From VAZQ01 sp963725065 (GTDB taxonomy: Bacteria > Pseudomonadota > Alphaproteobacteria > Rhizobiales > Xanthobacteraceae), in NCBI GenBank assembly GCA_963725065.1, contig CAVRXD010000006.1, forward strand, positions 43,655-107,654: 64,000 nt of DNA, read 5' to 3'. Shown here piece after piece: positions 27,620 through 37,164 of the stretch (positions within the stretch are counted from its first letter, which is position 1; every line of letters begins with the position of its first letter). The position numbers and the translations under genes are program-made. Below the pieces are notes generated by a model. It searched no databases and was not told the DNA's origin. It saw only the letters and a program-made list of their open reading frames with translations.

Positions 27620-28045
27620 TTAGGGGGGAGGCGGATCAACCCATCCGCGGCGACGGCGCCCATCGGGCCGCAAGACCTCGGCAGGCGCGACCCGGTTTGA
27701 ACTACCTAAACTGAGAGCGAAGCTTCCGGGCTCGTGACGGGCCACGTCGCGTCGCCAGGAACGACTGCGATAGGACCGGCGGCCAACGTCTGGCCGGATA
27801 ACTTCGGCAGGACGGGAGAGGTCATCATCGTCGGCAGTGCGGGCCGATTCGCCCGAGCCATCACCAGCGCCCGCGCCGCGCTCGCCCCAGCCATAGCCCC
27901 GGTGACGGTGGCGCCAGCGGACGGTCTCGACCTCGCGATGCGATATGAGTGAAGCCCCTGCCACCGTTGCCATCATGGGAGAGGCTGTCGCCCCGCCAAT
28001 CCATCCCAGGAAAAAAGCGGCGAGAGCGAAAAGGCCCGATCCCAT
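27620..28045 (-). CDS. Small secreted Arg/Ser-rich hypothetical protein
   Basis: The start at 28045 has AAGGAGACGC upstream and a signal peptide (GSGLFALAAFFLGWIGGATASPM). The mature part begins MMATVAGASLISHREVETVRWRHRHRGYGWGE, a pattern common in small secreted rhizobial proteins with RWRHRHRGY-type motifs. The second half is Arg/Asp-rich and may be frame-shifted or unconstrained. The stop lies 10 bases before the penicillin-binding-protein start, so the two may be co-transcribed. Confidence 0.5.
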   Translation of the reverse strand: MGSGLFALAAFFLGWIGGATASPMMATVAGASLISHREVETVRWRHRHRGYGWGERGAGAGDGSGESARTADDDDLSRPAEVIRPDVGRRSYRSRSWRRDVARHEPGSFALSLGSSNRVAPAEVLRPDGRRRRGWVDPPPP

Positions 28046-28302
28046 GCGAGCGTCTCCTTGGAAACGCTGACCAAACGCTGAGCCCGGTCTGAAAGTTCCC
28101 GGAGCTTCATCCGGACCGTCGCGAATTTCGGCATCCTGCTGACCAAGATCCCGTCGCCGAATCCGCACGCTTGAGCTCTGCAGACAGGTCGCATGCCGAC
28201 GTTTCGACTGCGCGACGAGTCCGGCGCGGTGACGTCGGTCTGTTCAACTCTCGTTCATGATCGATGATGCAGATACCGCCGCGCGCGGGGGCGTAAGTGT
28301 TG

Positions 28303-28608
28303 ATGGCAAGGATGCCTCTGAAGTTCCGTTCCACCGGCGTGGCTTTTTCCTCCGAAGAAACGAGCAAGGACTGCACCGCCTGGAGTGGCGGCTGGACGAT
28401 TGGCTACATCTACTACAGGGCGCCCGAAGATGACCGCGACGAGCCACTCACCTGGATTTGGTCGATGCACGGTGTGCCGGGCAAGCCGCCGGGCATGCGC
28501 GGCCATGGTGTCTCGCCGACGCTCGAAGGCGCACAAGCAAAACTGGAAGAGAGTTGGCAGGCGTGGTTGAGATGGGCGCACCTCGCGGAGCGAGAGCCAG
28601 CCGGGTGA
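28303..28608 (+). CDS. Hypothetical 101-residue protein
   Basis: The product has the segment WTIGYIYYRAPEDDRDEPLTWIWSMHGV, then GHGVSPTLEGAQAKLEESWQAWL, which reads like a small conserved rhizobial protein with a single alpha/beta unit. It is also found in phage-like contexts, but I cannot give a function. ATG 28303 follows GTG 28297 and TTG 28300 in the same frame, and a GGGGG stretch is the likely ribosome site. Confidence 0.6.
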   Translation: MARMPLKFRSTGVAFSSEETSKDCTAWSGGWTIGYIYYRAPEDDRDEPLTWIWSMHGVPGKPPGMRGHGVSPTLEGAQAKLEESWQAWLRWAHLAEREPAG

Positions 28609-28717
28609 ATGGGACGAAGCGCGCATCCCGCCCGCATGCTTGCGTCCTCGACGGAAAAGGGGTTGTGTTTCCAGTCATTCCTTGCGTCCGCAAAAACAGC
28701 GGGCTGGGTGCGGCCGT

Positions 28718-29617
28718 ATGCTGTCGTGGGACGATTTCCGCTACGTCAAGGCGATCGCTGAGGCGCGGTCCCTCGCGGGCGCGGGCGAGCACCTCGGCGT
28801 CAACCATTCCACGGTGTTCCGTCGGCTCGGCCAGATCGAGCAGCACCTCGGCTCGCGCCTGTTCGAGCGCGGCCGCGCCGGTTATGCGCTCACCCCCTGC
28901 GGCACGGAGATGGTCGACCTCGCCGATCGCATGTTTCAGGAGATCGTCGGCTTCGAGCGCAGGGTCACCGGCCATGACCTCCGGCCTTCGGGGGAGTTGC
29001 GGATCACCGCCAGCGACGTCCTCCTCCGGCACCTCCTCAGCGCGGTGTTCGTCGCTTTTCGCCGCGTCTATCCGGAGATCATCCTGGACATCGTGGTATC
29101 GAACCAGCGTCTCAACCTGACCAAGCGCGATGCCGACGTCGCGGTGCGGGCCGCCTATCAGAACCCGGAGCCGGCCGCGGGCGCCAAGGTTGCACGCATC
29201 GGCTGGGCGGTGTTCGGGGCCGCCTCGCTCGCGAGCGAACCGTTCGATCCGGTGCGCGATGGTCACCGCCACGACTGGCTCGCCTTCGCCGATATCCTGT
29301 CCATCGCGCGCGCGGCGAAATGGCTCCAGGACCACGCGGACGAGACGCGCATCGTCTACAAGGTCAATACCATGGCGGGCCTCGGCGAGGCCGCGGCGGG
29401 AGGCGCCGGGCTGGTGCTGTTGCCGTGCTATATCTGCACGGCGGTGCCGGGGCTGGCGCAGCTGACTCCGCCATTGCCCGATCTGGAATCCGAGCTTTGG
29501 CTGATCACCCATCCCGATCTGCGCAACACCGCGCGCGTGCGCGCCTTCCTCGACTTCTGCACCGACGAAATCGCACGCCGGCGGCATACGCTCGAGGGGA
29601 CGGCGCCGGCTGCTTAG
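28718..29617 (+). CDS. LysR-family transcriptional regulator
   Basis: The 299-residue protein has an N-terminal winged helix-turn-helix (LSWDDFRYVKAIAEARSLAGAGEHLGVNHSTVFRRLGQIE) and a C-terminal effector domain. The start at 28718 places the DNA-binding helix directly at the N-terminus; the longer frame adds an unlikely basic leader. Its opening LSWDDFRYVKAIAE resembles the subgroup of LysR proteins that begin L-x-W-D-D-L/F-R. Regulated genes are unknown, as no divergent catabolic operon lies beside it. Confidence 0.9.
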   Translation: MLSWDDFRYVKAIAEARSLAGAGEHLGVNHSTVFRRLGQIEQHLGSRLFERGRAGYALTPCGTEMVDLADRMFQEIVGFERRVTGHDLRPSGELRITASDVLLRHLLSAVFVAFRRVYPEIILDIVVSNQRLNLTKRDADVAVRAAYQNPEPAAGAKVARIGWAVFGAASLASEPFDPVRDGHRHDWLAFADILSIARAAKWLQDHADETRIVYKVNTMAGLGEAAAGGAGLVLLPCYICTAVPGLAQLTPPLPDLESELWLITHPDLRNTARVRAFLDFCTDEIARRRHTLEGTAPAA

Positions 29618-29665
29618 CGCAAAGCGGCACGCCGGAGCGGATCGCTCCTGCTCCGGCCACCTGGC

Positions 29666-29872
29666 TCAGAATCTCAGGTAACCCAAGGCCCAACCCCAGA
29701 TGACAATGCATGCCGAAACCGAGGCCGCGAAGGCTGCGAGTATTCCCGCGTCGCCAGGGCCAAGCCATGATGATTTCGTCGTGCGTGCGGCCGACGGCGG
29801 ATCGGAGGCAGGCCCGTGAGCGCTCCCGCCGGGGTCGGCATTCAACCGCATGACCGTTTGAGCTCGGTTCAT
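29666..29872 (-). CDS. Small membrane protein, 68 residues
   Basis: AGGAGG sits nine bases before the ATG at 29872, a strong ribosome site. The N-terminal half is hydrophilic (NRAQTVMRLNADPGG), and the C-terminal half is a single membrane helix (ILAAFAASVSACIVIWGWALGYLRF). No family is recognised. Similar tiny C-tail-anchored proteins are seen in rhizobial genomes. Confidence 0.55.
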   Translation of the reverse strand: MNRAQTVMRLNADPGGSAHGPASDPPSAARTTKSSWLGPGDAGILAAFAASVSACIVIWGWALGYLRF

Positions 29873-30076
29873 TTTGGGCACCTCCTGATCGAGCGCGCCG
29901 GCCCAGGGAGTTCCGCACGAAGGTGTGGCTGCGCCCCGTCCTCCGCCGGAGGATCGCCCACTCGCTTCATCCTTCCCTTATCAATGCATCGCGCTGCCAG
30001 GCGTTCCCACGCCAAGGTGCTGATGATGCAGTCAGCCGCCCGCCCCTGGTAAGCCGGCGGGCAGCGTCCGGACCGT

Positions 30077-31186
30077 TTACGGAAGGTCGGCGAGGGACGC
30101 GGGTCCCGGCCCCGGCATGATCCGCATCGGCCACTGGCTCGAGCGGAATGGCACCACGGGCGGCAGCGAGGCTTTAAGTCCGAGCTTGGCGCTCTCGGCG
30201 GCGATTGCCACCCGGGCATCGCCGCCCATCAGTTCGTAATCCATCATGTAGTAATCGCCGAAGAACAATGCACCGTCCGAGCGGTCGGCGATGATCCGGG
30301 TGAGAGCCGACATCAAGTCGTCGGGCGACGTGGTGAAGGAGAGCGTCTCGAACAGGATCAGCCGGTCGTTGATCGCCTCCGGCGCAAAGAACTGGGCCAG
30401 CACGCTGAACAGCACGTTGTTCTGCCGCGTGCCATAGATCGTATTGCTGGCCGCGTAAATCTTCTCCCAATCGCCGCCCAGCATCGCCTTCCACTCCGCG
30501 AGCACCTTCATCCAATGGGCGACCTGGGTCTGCGCCGCCCACTCGATGTCCAGCTTCAGGCGCGGCGCCTGCATTTTGGTGAATGCCTGCAATGCGACGA
30601 AGGAGACGGTGCCCTTCGCCAGACAATCGTCCATGAATGCAAGATTGCTCCGCAGAATGGCGCGATCGTTCTCCCGCCAGTCCGGTGGCATGGGTGCCTG
30701 GTCCAGACTGTCCAGGGCGGATTGCATCCGGGCGCGATAGGCGAGCATCGGGGCGCGCCAGGATTGATCGGCGGGATTATCCAGATACGGCCCGACCACC
30801 TGGGCGAGCGCCATGGTGCTGTGGTCGACGGATTTGAGCAGTTGATAGACGATCGGCACCGATGGCGCTTCGAGTGGCGGCATGCCGGGCCGATAAAGGA
30901 TGAACCTGCCACCCGCTCCCGAGAACAGGGCGAGAATGACGGGATGCTTGCTGAGAATGTTTCGCTCGAAGATCCTGGCGGCGTTGTCATAGAGCTCGAA
31001 CATGGCGGTATTCAGCGCCAACACGTTCTTGGTCGCGGTCTCGACCGGGCTTGAAACCGTGCGGCCCGAGATCGGCGCCATGTAGGCCGGCAGATCCTGT
31101 GCTTTTGCGGCCAGGCCGAAACTCGCCGATACGATCGATGTCAGCGTCGCAAATATCAGCTTATGAGAAAGTGAATGAGCGCGCAT
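30077..31186 (-). CDS. Secreted hypothetical protein, 369 residues
   Basis: The start at 31186 follows GGGAGGCGAACG, and a signal peptide (SHKLIFATLTSIVSASFGLAAKAQ) is evident. The mature protein is mainly helical, with motifs ETATKNVLALNTAMFELYDNAA, RGFLLYRPG-like FILYRPGMPPLEAPSVPIVYQL and a late GDYYMMDYELMGGDA. I do not recognise a catalytic motif. It is flanked by small genes and shows no operon partner. Confidence 0.7.
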   Translation of the reverse strand: MRAHSLSHKLIFATLTSIVSASFGLAAKAQDLPAYMAPISGRTVSSPVETATKNVLALNTAMFELYDNAARIFERNILSKHPVILALFSGAGGRFILYRPGMPPLEAPSVPIVYQLLKSVDHSTMALAQVVGPYLDNPADQSWRAPMLAYRARMQSALDSLDQAPMPPDWRENDRAILRSNLAFMDDCLAKGTVSFVALQAFTKMQAPRLKLDIEWAAQTQVAHWMKVLAEWKAMLGGDWEKIYAASNTIYGTRQNNVLFSVLAQFFAPEAINDRLILFETLSFTTSPDDLMSALTRIIADRSDGALFFGDYYMMDYELMGGDARVAIAAESAKLGLKASLPPVVPFRSSQWPMRIMPGPGPASLADLP

Positions 31187-31292
31187 CGTTCGCCTCCCAG
31201 CCGCCATACACGGTGATTCCTTTGCCGCCGTCCATCACGCCCGCGATAGTCTTCCCCGCCGTTCCTGGTCGTCAAGGCAGTTTGAAGTGGCC

Positions 31293-31397
31293 GTGACGGT
31301 CAAGGTCGATCTTGCCCTCTGGAAGCAGATCGTGAAGGACACGGGCGTCGAGCCGCAGTACGACGCCGTGGCTCAGCAACAAAAAGCTTCAAAGTAA
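31293..31397 (+). pseudogene. Possible C-terminal fragment of a Bug receptor
   Basis: This short frame reads VDLALWKQIVKDTGVEPQYDA and stops soon after. The ALWKQIVKD-GVEP pattern resembles the last helix of Bug/TctC receptors (compare KWGKVIRTANIKPE of the gene at 16472). There is no upstream body, so this would be a remnant. The call is tentative because the match is about 14 residues long. Confidence 0.3.
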
Positions 31398-31534
31398 CCT
31401 TAACACCGTTGGGTCTTAGCTTGTTGCTAACCATCTGCCGAGTGCGGCGGTTGACGTCCGCGGCTCGGGCATTAAGCCTGCGACGGTCAGAGCGCTCAAC
31501 GTCGCCAACCAGGTGAGCCAGGGGAGCAGACTCA

Positions 31535-31975
31535 TTGGTAGGATCAGCACCGCACACGCCGACTTTCGCGGTCCCACGCGACAGACTGCGGCCGGGTGAG
31601 AGATCAAAGCTCGCCGCACTATTGACGCTGATTGTATTGTGGGCGACACCGGCAACTGCCGATGATCTCATTGAGAAGTGGCTGCGACAGGATGAATCCA
31701 GCGGTCAAGTCGATGTCGAGAGGCAAGATTTGAACGCGCTCACGAATGAGGAATGGAGAGACATTTTCGATATTGGAAGCAGGCAACCGGACGCGGAACT
31801 CAGCCGGCGGCTGCTCGAGCGGGCGAACGCAACGCCGGCAAATGTTTTCTCTGCCTGGCTCGCGGCGCTGGCCGCTGCCTTTACGATCATGATCGGCGGA
31901 ATAAAGGCCAGGACCTATCTGCGCCGTGAATTGAGGACGCTGACCGTTCCGCCCCATATGAAGGATCCGAGCTAG
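31535..31975 (+). CDS. Hypothetical secreted/membrane protein, 146 residues
   Basis: The N-terminal region holds a signal-like segment (LAALLTLIVLWATPATA). A charged helix follows (DLIEKWLRQDESSGQVDVERQDL), and then a second hydrophobic segment (VFSAWLAALAAAFTIMIGG) and a basic tail. It ends three bases before the histidine kinase stop on the opposite strand. I recognise no family; the two hydrophobic segments suggest a small inner-membrane protein. Confidence 0.5.
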   Translation: MVGSAPHTPTFAVPRDRLRPGERSKLAALLTLIVLWATPATADDLIEKWLRQDESSGQVDVERQDLNALTNEEWRDIFDIGSRQPDAELSRRLLERANATPANVFSAWLAALAAAFTIMIGGIKARTYLRRELRTLTVPPHMKDPS

Positions 31976-31978
31976 ATA

Positions 31979-33919
31979 TCAACGGCGCACCGCGGGCCTG
32001 CCCGTTTCGGCGCACGCGACCCCGAGCGGAATCTCGATTTTGCAGGAAACTCCACTGGCTGCGAATGCGAGCTCGACCGAACCGCCGAGCTCGTTCGGGA
32101 TGAGATCGCGGATGATGCTGACGCCGTACTTGTAGTTGGGCGAGGCAGCAACGGTTGGGCCGCCGATCTCGCGCCACACGATCGACAGGTTGGCCGCATC
32201 CCCGTCGGCTCCGCGGTTCCAATTGACCTCCACTCGCCCATGTGGGGTCGAGAGGGCACCGAATTTCGCAGCGTTCGTCACGAGCTCGTGCAGAACCATC
32301 CCCAACGCCTGGGTTGCCGCTACCGTGAGCATGACGTTCGGGCCGCCGATCGTCGTGTTTGCGTCCGTCGCGTTGCGCGCAAGCTGACAGCGGATAAGTT
32401 CGGCCAGGTCGACGCCGTCCCGCACGTTCCGGCTGAGCAGCGCGTGGGCATCGGCCATGGATTCAAGGCGCTTATCGAGTGTTTGAACGTACTCATCGAG
32501 CGAAGCGCTGCCTCGCCGCATGCCCTTCGCAACGACAGCTACGCGCGCCAGCAGGTTCTTGATGTGATGATCCATGGCCGCAATGAGCAGGCTTTGCTGG
32601 TCCGCCGTCCGCTTCCGCGCGGTGACGTCGAGAGTCAGGCCCTTGAGCCGCAGGAGGCTCCCGATCGGGTCGAATTCGGCACTCGCTGTTTCCTCGAGCC
32701 AGATTTCTTGGCCGTCGGGCTGCTTGAAGCGGAAGGTGACGACATAGGCGGGGCGTTCCGGAGTGACGCCTCGCACGAACGCCTTGAAATTCTCGCGGTC
32801 CTCTGGATGAATTCGTGAGAGAAATTGGCTCGCGGGAAAATCTTTTCGCCGGTCGAACCCCAGGATCTGTGCGGCATTGGCGCTGCGCTTCGATGTGCCC
32901 GTGTCGGCGTCCCACACGAAGGTCGTGACCGCCCCTGCGGTCAGGGCCTCCTGCAACCGCGCTTCGCTCTCCCCGAGTGCGGATTCGTGTTGCCGCCGTT
33001 CGGCAAACAGCGCCGCGAGCACGTATGCGCACAGCGCGACAGCCAGGATGCCGCCGCGAGCCGCAAGCACGCGGTCCGTCATCGGGATACTGGCATCGCC
33101 GAAGTGGCCGATGCCGATCGTTGTGGTCCAGACGATCGCCAGCGTGACGATGAACGCCGCCGCCGCCGCGAACACCGGCCGGCAGCGAGCCGAGATCCAC
33201 AGCAGGATCGGAAACAGCAGCGCGATCGGCAGAACCGTCGTCCAAGGTTCCATCGGCAATGCAATAGCGATGACGCTCATGACGACGAGCAACGCCAGCG
33301 CGGTGAGGCCTTCGATCGTTTCGTTGGGTCTGGGCGGGTCGCGTGCTGCGGAGGCGAGCCCGATCACGAGCGGCGCGATCGTCACGATGCCGAGTGCGTC
33401 GGAGGCGAACCAGTTCTGCCAGGTGTTGAAGGCCGAGGTCGTCTCGCCACGTAACAAAACGAATCCGAGCGTCCCTCCAATCCCCGAGACGGCGGCTGCG
33501 ACGGCCGCTGCTCCGAGCAGGCCAAGAACTTGGCGCAACCGATCAAGGCTGAAGGGCCAGCCGAAGTAGCGCTCGATCAGGCCGGCCGTCAGCAGCGCCT
33601 CGCCCGCATTGCACACGGCAAAGATCATGGAGCTCACGAGGTTTCGATCGCCCATGAGATTGGCCACGATGGTCGCAACCATCGTCCCGGCCACAACCGC
33701 CCACCGCGCCCACGGCCCCGAAGCAATCAGCGCCCCCGCGGCGACGCCCGCGGCCGGCCAGAATACGGCCACCCCATCGGGCGTGAGCAGCGAAAGGCTC
33801 AGCTTTGCTGACAGGATATAGATCCCACCGACCGCGATCGCGAGCCAGCCAAGCTTCATCCACGTTCCAGCCCGGTCAGCAGCGGCCGTCCCCGCATGCA
33901 TGCGCAGGTTCTGCTGCAT
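31979..33919 (-). CDS. Sensor histidine kinase: MASE1, PAS and HWE-type kinase domains
   Basis: The first ~300 residues form about eight to ten membrane helices of MASE1 type (GGIYILSAKLSLSLL, VAVFWPAAGVAAGALI). A PAS domain follows at about 325-440 (TTFVWDADTGTSKRSANAAQILGF, ending LDVTARKR). The C-terminus is an HWE/HisKA_2 kinase: the phosphorylatable His in MDHHIKNLLARV, the N-box VLHELVTNAAKFGALS and SIVWREIGGP. HWE kinases are typical of alphaproteobacteria and often act in general stress or light/redox sensing. No response regulator gene is adjacent. Confidence 0.92.
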   Translation of the reverse strand: MQQNLRMHAGTAAADRAGTWMKLGWLAIAVGGIYILSAKLSLSLLTPDGVAVFWPAAGVAAGALIASGPWARWAVVAGTMVATIVANLMGDRNLVSSMIFAVCNAGEALLTAGLIERYFGWPFSLDRLRQVLGLLGAAAVAAAVSGIGGTLGFVLLRGETTSAFNTWQNWFASDALGIVTIAPLVIGLASAARDPPRPNETIEGLTALALLVVMSVIAIALPMEPWTTVLPIALLFPILLWISARCRPVFAAAAAFIVTLAIVWTTTIGIGHFGDASIPMTDRVLAARGGILAVALCAYVLAALFAERRQHESALGESEARLQEALTAGAVTTFVWDADTGTSKRSANAAQILGFDRRKDFPASQFLSRIHPEDRENFKAFVRGVTPERPAYVVTFRFKQPDGQEIWLEETASAEFDPIGSLLRLKGLTLDVTARKRTADQQSLLIAAMDHHIKNLLARVAVVAKGMRRGSASLDEYVQTLDKRLESMADAHALLSRNVRDGVDLAELIRCQLARNATDANTTIGGPNVMLTVAATQALGMVLHELVTNAAKFGALSTPHGRVEVNWNRGADGDAANLSIVWREIGGPTVAASPNYKYGVSIIRDLIPNELGGSVELAFAASGVSCKIEIPLGVACAETGRPAVRR

Positions 33920-34074
33920 ATCGCGGTCTCAGATGTCTATTTTCGTCCACAGCATGCTGTTGAGTAGTCCGGTGGTTTATCGGCGGTGGTACAAGAAGGT
34001 GTGGTCGATAGAAAAGGTGTGTCGCTAAAAATAGCTCGTGGTCACCTCAGTGGAAAGACCGCACGCATCATCAT

Positions 34075-34740
34075 TCAGGGAAGGCCGTCGGCCCTGATTT
34101 CGCAAAGCAGCCGATAGACTCCGATCTCGGTCCGTGGAAACGCGTTCGCCAGCGCTACCGCGATCGTCTCGGCGTCAGGCACGCGCAGCGTCTCCACCAG
34201 CAGGCACGCCTCGATCTTGCGATCGCCGCCGCGCAGGCGCTCTTCCATCGAGACCGGAAATTCGAGCGCGTCCGCGGCCTGCCAGATTTCGCCGCAGGCG
34301 ACCGCCTTGTCCCGCATCAGCGTTTCGATCGCCGCTCGCAGGGCGGTTTCAGCCGGGCGTTCGCCGAACCGGACGGTCACCACGCCGGTGCCGCGCATGG
34401 CGCCGAGCCGGAAGGTGCGACGGCAGACCGTGCGGATCATGTCCTTGAAGATTTCCGACATGACCATGCGCGTCATCGGTGTCGGGTCGTCGAGTCGCCC
34501 GAGATAGGCTGCGGATTTGAGCACCCCGACCGATTGCGTGACGTAGAAATTGAAGTAGCGCGGTTGCCCCGATATCGCTTCGTGCCGTCGCCCGATGAGG
34601 AAACCCGGTACCGCGATCCGTTCCGCCAGGTGTTCGTGCTGAAACCACGCCTCGAACTCGGCCTCGCGGCCGGGTGCGACGTTGTTGAAGATCGCAAGGA
34701 TGCCGGGCGATGCGTCCGTTATCTCCGCTGTCGAGCTCAT
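34075..34740 (-). CDS. EthD/DUF4286-like ferredoxin-fold protein
   Basis: The 221-residue protein contains a dimeric alpha/beta-barrel-like unit (GILAIFNNVAPGREAEFEAWFQHEHLAERIAVPGFLIGRRHEAI), a pattern of EthD/DUF4286-type proteins. A second, weaker unit lies in the C-terminal half (VVTVRFGERPAETALRAAIETLM). Family members are found in catabolic operons and may bind or process small aromatic or acidic intermediates. Its start overlaps the aroQ stop by four bases (ATGA), so it belongs to the TRAP/aroQ transcript. Confidence 0.75.
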   Translation of the reverse strand: MSSTAEITDASPGILAIFNNVAPGREAEFEAWFQHEHLAERIAVPGFLIGRRHEAISGQPRYFNFYVTQSVGVLKSAAYLGRLDDPTPMTRMVMSEIFKDMIRTVCRRTFRLGAMRGTGVVTVRFGERPAETALRAAIETLMRDKAVACGEIWQAADALEFPVSMEERLRGGDRKIEACLLVETLRVPDAETIAVALANAFPRTEIGVYRLLCEIRADGLP

Positions 34741-35219
34741 CGCGGACCGACCCGGATCGGAGCGGGCAGGCCGGCCGGCAATTTTTCCAGCATGTGCAGC
34801 GCCGCCTGCATCGCGACGATGTAGCCGTAGGGGCCGAGCCCGCAGATCACCGCCTTGACGGCGGATGAAAGCTTCGAGTGGCGATGCAGTTCGTCGCGCG
34901 CGTGGATGTTGGAGATATGCACCTCGATGATCGGCCCTTCGAAGATCTTGAGTGCGTCGAATATCGCGATGGACGTGAACGAGTAGCCGGCGGGATTGAT
35001 GATGATCGCATCGGCCTCCTCGCGCGCGGCCTGAATGAGATCGACCAGCGCCCCCTCGTGGTTGGATTGATGGAACGCCAGCCGGGCGCCGGTGGACTGG
35101 GCAAGCTCCTCGCAGCTCGCCTTGATTGCGGCCAGCGTCGTCGAGCCGTAGATGTGCGGCTCGCGCACGCCGAGAAGGTTGAGGTTCGGACCGTTCAGGA
35201 TCATCAGCCGCGCCGTCAT
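34737..35219 (-). CDS. aroQ: Type II 3-dehydroquinate dehydratase
   Basis: The 160-residue enzyme dehydrates 3-dehydroquinate to 3-dehydroshikimate. Hallmarks are LNGPNLNLLGVREPHIYG (with the catalytic Tyr loop), FHQSNHEGALVDLI, INPAGYSFTSIAIFDAL and VHISNIHARDELHRHS. The usual loop R in G-x-R-E-P and the Asn-Pro-Gly/Ala-Ala motif are present. Its place downstream of TRAP transporter genes, not in a shikimate operon, suggests the catabolic (quinate-type) role of QutE/QuiB-like enzymes. Translationally coupled to the next gene. Confidence 0.92.
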   Translation of the reverse strand: MTARLMILNGPNLNLLGVREPHIYGSTTLAAIKASCEELAQSTGARLAFHQSNHEGALVDLIQAAREEADAIIINPAGYSFTSIAIFDALKIFEGPIIEVHISNIHARDELHRHSKLSSAVKAVICGLGPYGYIVAMQAALHMLEKLPAGLPAPIRVGPR

Positions 35220-35318
35220 CGTTTGCTCCGTTCGAATGCGTGATGGTTGCCGGTTGCCGCGGCGCGCCTGCCGGACCGCCGCTTCGTTTGGAAAAGCACG
35301 TCTGCTTCGGCGTTCAAC

Positions 35319-36599
35319 TCAACCCCCGAGCCACTTGGCGGGAACCGTGACGAGCGCGGGAAACAGCACCATGAGAAACAGGACGACCAGCTCCGCCCAC
35401 ATGAACGGCCACACGGCGCGGATCAGGTCTGCCATCGGAATGCGCGCGACGCCGGCCACGACGTTGAGCACGACCCCGACCGGCGGCGTGATCAGCCCGA
35501 TCGAGTTATTGACGATGAACAGGACGCCGAAATAGACCGGATCGATGCCGGCCTGCTTGATGATCGGCATCAGGATCGGGGTCAGGATCAGGATCGTGGG
35601 TGTCATGTCGAGCGCGGTCCCGACGATCACCACGATGATCATGATGGCCGCGAGCAGCAGCACCTGATTGCCCATGAAGGGCCTGAGCAGATCGACGACC
35701 TGACTGGCGATCTCCGAGACCGTTATCAGCCAGGATGACACCAGCGCGGCGGCGACCAGGAACAGGATGACGCTGGTCGTCATCGCGGCGGTGACGAATA
35801 CGGAATAGAGCTGCGATATCTTCAGCTCGCGATAGATGCAGGTCGCGACGAGCAGGGAATAGACGGCGGCGACGACCGCGGCTTCCGTCGGCGTGAAGAA
35901 GCCGAATTTTAGGCCGAACACGATGATGAAGGGCAGGCCCAATGCCCAGGCGCCGTCGACTACGGCGCGCCCCGATTGGCGCCAGGTCTGCCGCGGCGGC
36001 GAGGCGATATCTTCCTTGCGCACCTGCCACCACCATGCACAGGACAACGAAATCGCGATCAGGAGTCCGGGAACGATACCGGCAAGGAACAGCTTCGTGA
36101 TCGAGACGCCCCCGACCACGCCGAAGATCACGAAACCGATGCTGGGTGGAATGACCGGCCCGATGATGCCGGCCGCGGCGATGAGACCGCCCGATCGGGC
36201 CTTGTCGTGCCCGGCCTTGGTCATCATCGGGATGAGGAGGGCGGAGAGCGCCGCAGCGTCCGCGACTGCGGAGCCTGACAGCGCGGACAGGATGCATGCG
36301 GCCATGATGGCGACATAGCCGAGACCGCCCCTGACATGCCCGACAAAGGCAAGCGCCACGTTGACGATGCGGCGCGACAAGCCGCCCGTGTTCATGATCT
36401 CGCCGGCGAGCATGAAGAACGGCACCGCCATGAGCGGAAAGCTGTCGGCCCCGTTGATGATGTTCTGTGCGACGATCTGCGAGTCGAAGATATCGAGCTG
36501 ATACATCAGCGCGACGCCGCAGACGATCAGCGCGAACGCGATCGGCATGCCGAGCGCCATGGCGCCCAGCAGCGACAGCGTGAACACCGCGATTGTCAT
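35319..36599 (-). CDS. dctM: TRAP transporter large permease (DctM)
   Basis: The 426-residue protein has about 12 membrane helices and typical family text: ALGMPIAFALIVCGVALMY, FPLMAVPFFMLAGEIMNTGG, SALSGSAVADAAALSALLIPMM, GPVIPPSIGFVIFG and NNSIGLITPPVGVVLNVV. TRAP large subunits form the Na+-driven translocation path for organic acids. The start is 11 bp downstream of dctQ, and the aroQ gene follows about 100 bp later on the same strand. Confidence 0.95.
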   Translation of the reverse strand: MTIAVFTLSLLGAMALGMPIAFALIVCGVALMYQLDIFDSQIVAQNIINGADSFPLMAVPFFMLAGEIMNTGGLSRRIVNVALAFVGHVRGGLGYVAIMAACILSALSGSAVADAAALSALLIPMMTKAGHDKARSGGLIAAAGIIGPVIPPSIGFVIFGVVGGVSITKLFLAGIVPGLLIAISLSCAWWWQVRKEDIASPPRQTWRQSGRAVVDGAWALGLPFIIVFGLKFGFFTPTEAAVVAAVYSLLVATCIYRELKISQLYSVFVTAAMTTSVILFLVAAALVSSWLITVSEIASQVVDLLRPFMGNQVLLLAAIMIIVVIVGTALDMTPTILILTPILMPIIKQAGIDPVYFGVLFIVNNSIGLITPPVGVVLNVVAGVARIPMADLIRAVWPFMWAELVVLFLMVLFPALVTVPAKWLGG

Positions 36600-36610
36600 G
36601 CGACGGCGCC

Positions 36611-37120
36611 TTACAGTTCTTCGGACTCCCGCACTGCGACGAGATCCTCTTCGCTGGCGGCGCCGGTCAGCACGCGAACAAGGTCGTAGATCAGGATGAC
36701 TCCGGCCGAGACGCCGAACACGATGCCGGCGCCGTAGAACAGTCCGACCGACAGGTTGGTCGCCGGCGCCCGGTCACCAGCCGTGATGATGGTTTGCCGC
36801 CAGCTTCCGGCGAGCAGCAGCCAGTCGGCGTAGAGCATCAAGCCGTAGCTCAGGACGAAACAGATGCGCTTGCCGGCTGGCGGCAGCGCGCGCACCAGGG
36901 TGTCGACGCCGAGATGCGCATGCTCGCGCAGCGCGACGATGGCGCCGAGAAACGTGAGCCAGACCATCAGCCAGCGCGACAACTCTTCCGACACGGTGAT
37001 GCCGGAATTGAACGCGTAGCGCAGCACGACATTGCCGAAGACCAGCACGACCATGACGGCGAGACAGACGGCGATGGTGCATTTCAGAATTCGGCAGTAG
37101 AGGTCGATGATCCTGCCCAT
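36611..37120 (-). CDS. dctQ: TRAP transporter small permease (DctQ)
   Basis: The 169-residue protein has four membrane helices (CTIAVCLAVMVVLVFGNVVLRY and IVFGVSAGVILIYDLVRV among them) and the conserved EELSRWLMVWLTFLGAIVALREHAHLGVD segment of DctQ. It partners with DctM in the inner membrane. It lies between the binding-protein and large-permease genes in canonical P-Q-M order with short spacers (44 and 11 bp). Confidence 0.93.
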   Translation of the reverse strand: MGRIIDLYCRILKCTIAVCLAVMVVLVFGNVVLRYAFNSGITVSEELSRWLMVWLTFLGAIVALREHAHLGVDTLVRALPPAGKRICFVLSYGLMLYADWLLLAGSWRQTIITAGDRAPATNLSVGLFYGAGIVFGVSAGVILIYDLVRVLTGAASEEDLVAVRESEEL

Positions 37121-37164
37121 CGCGGTCTCACGCGCTGCTGCCTGGTTGGCGGGGGATGGTGCGC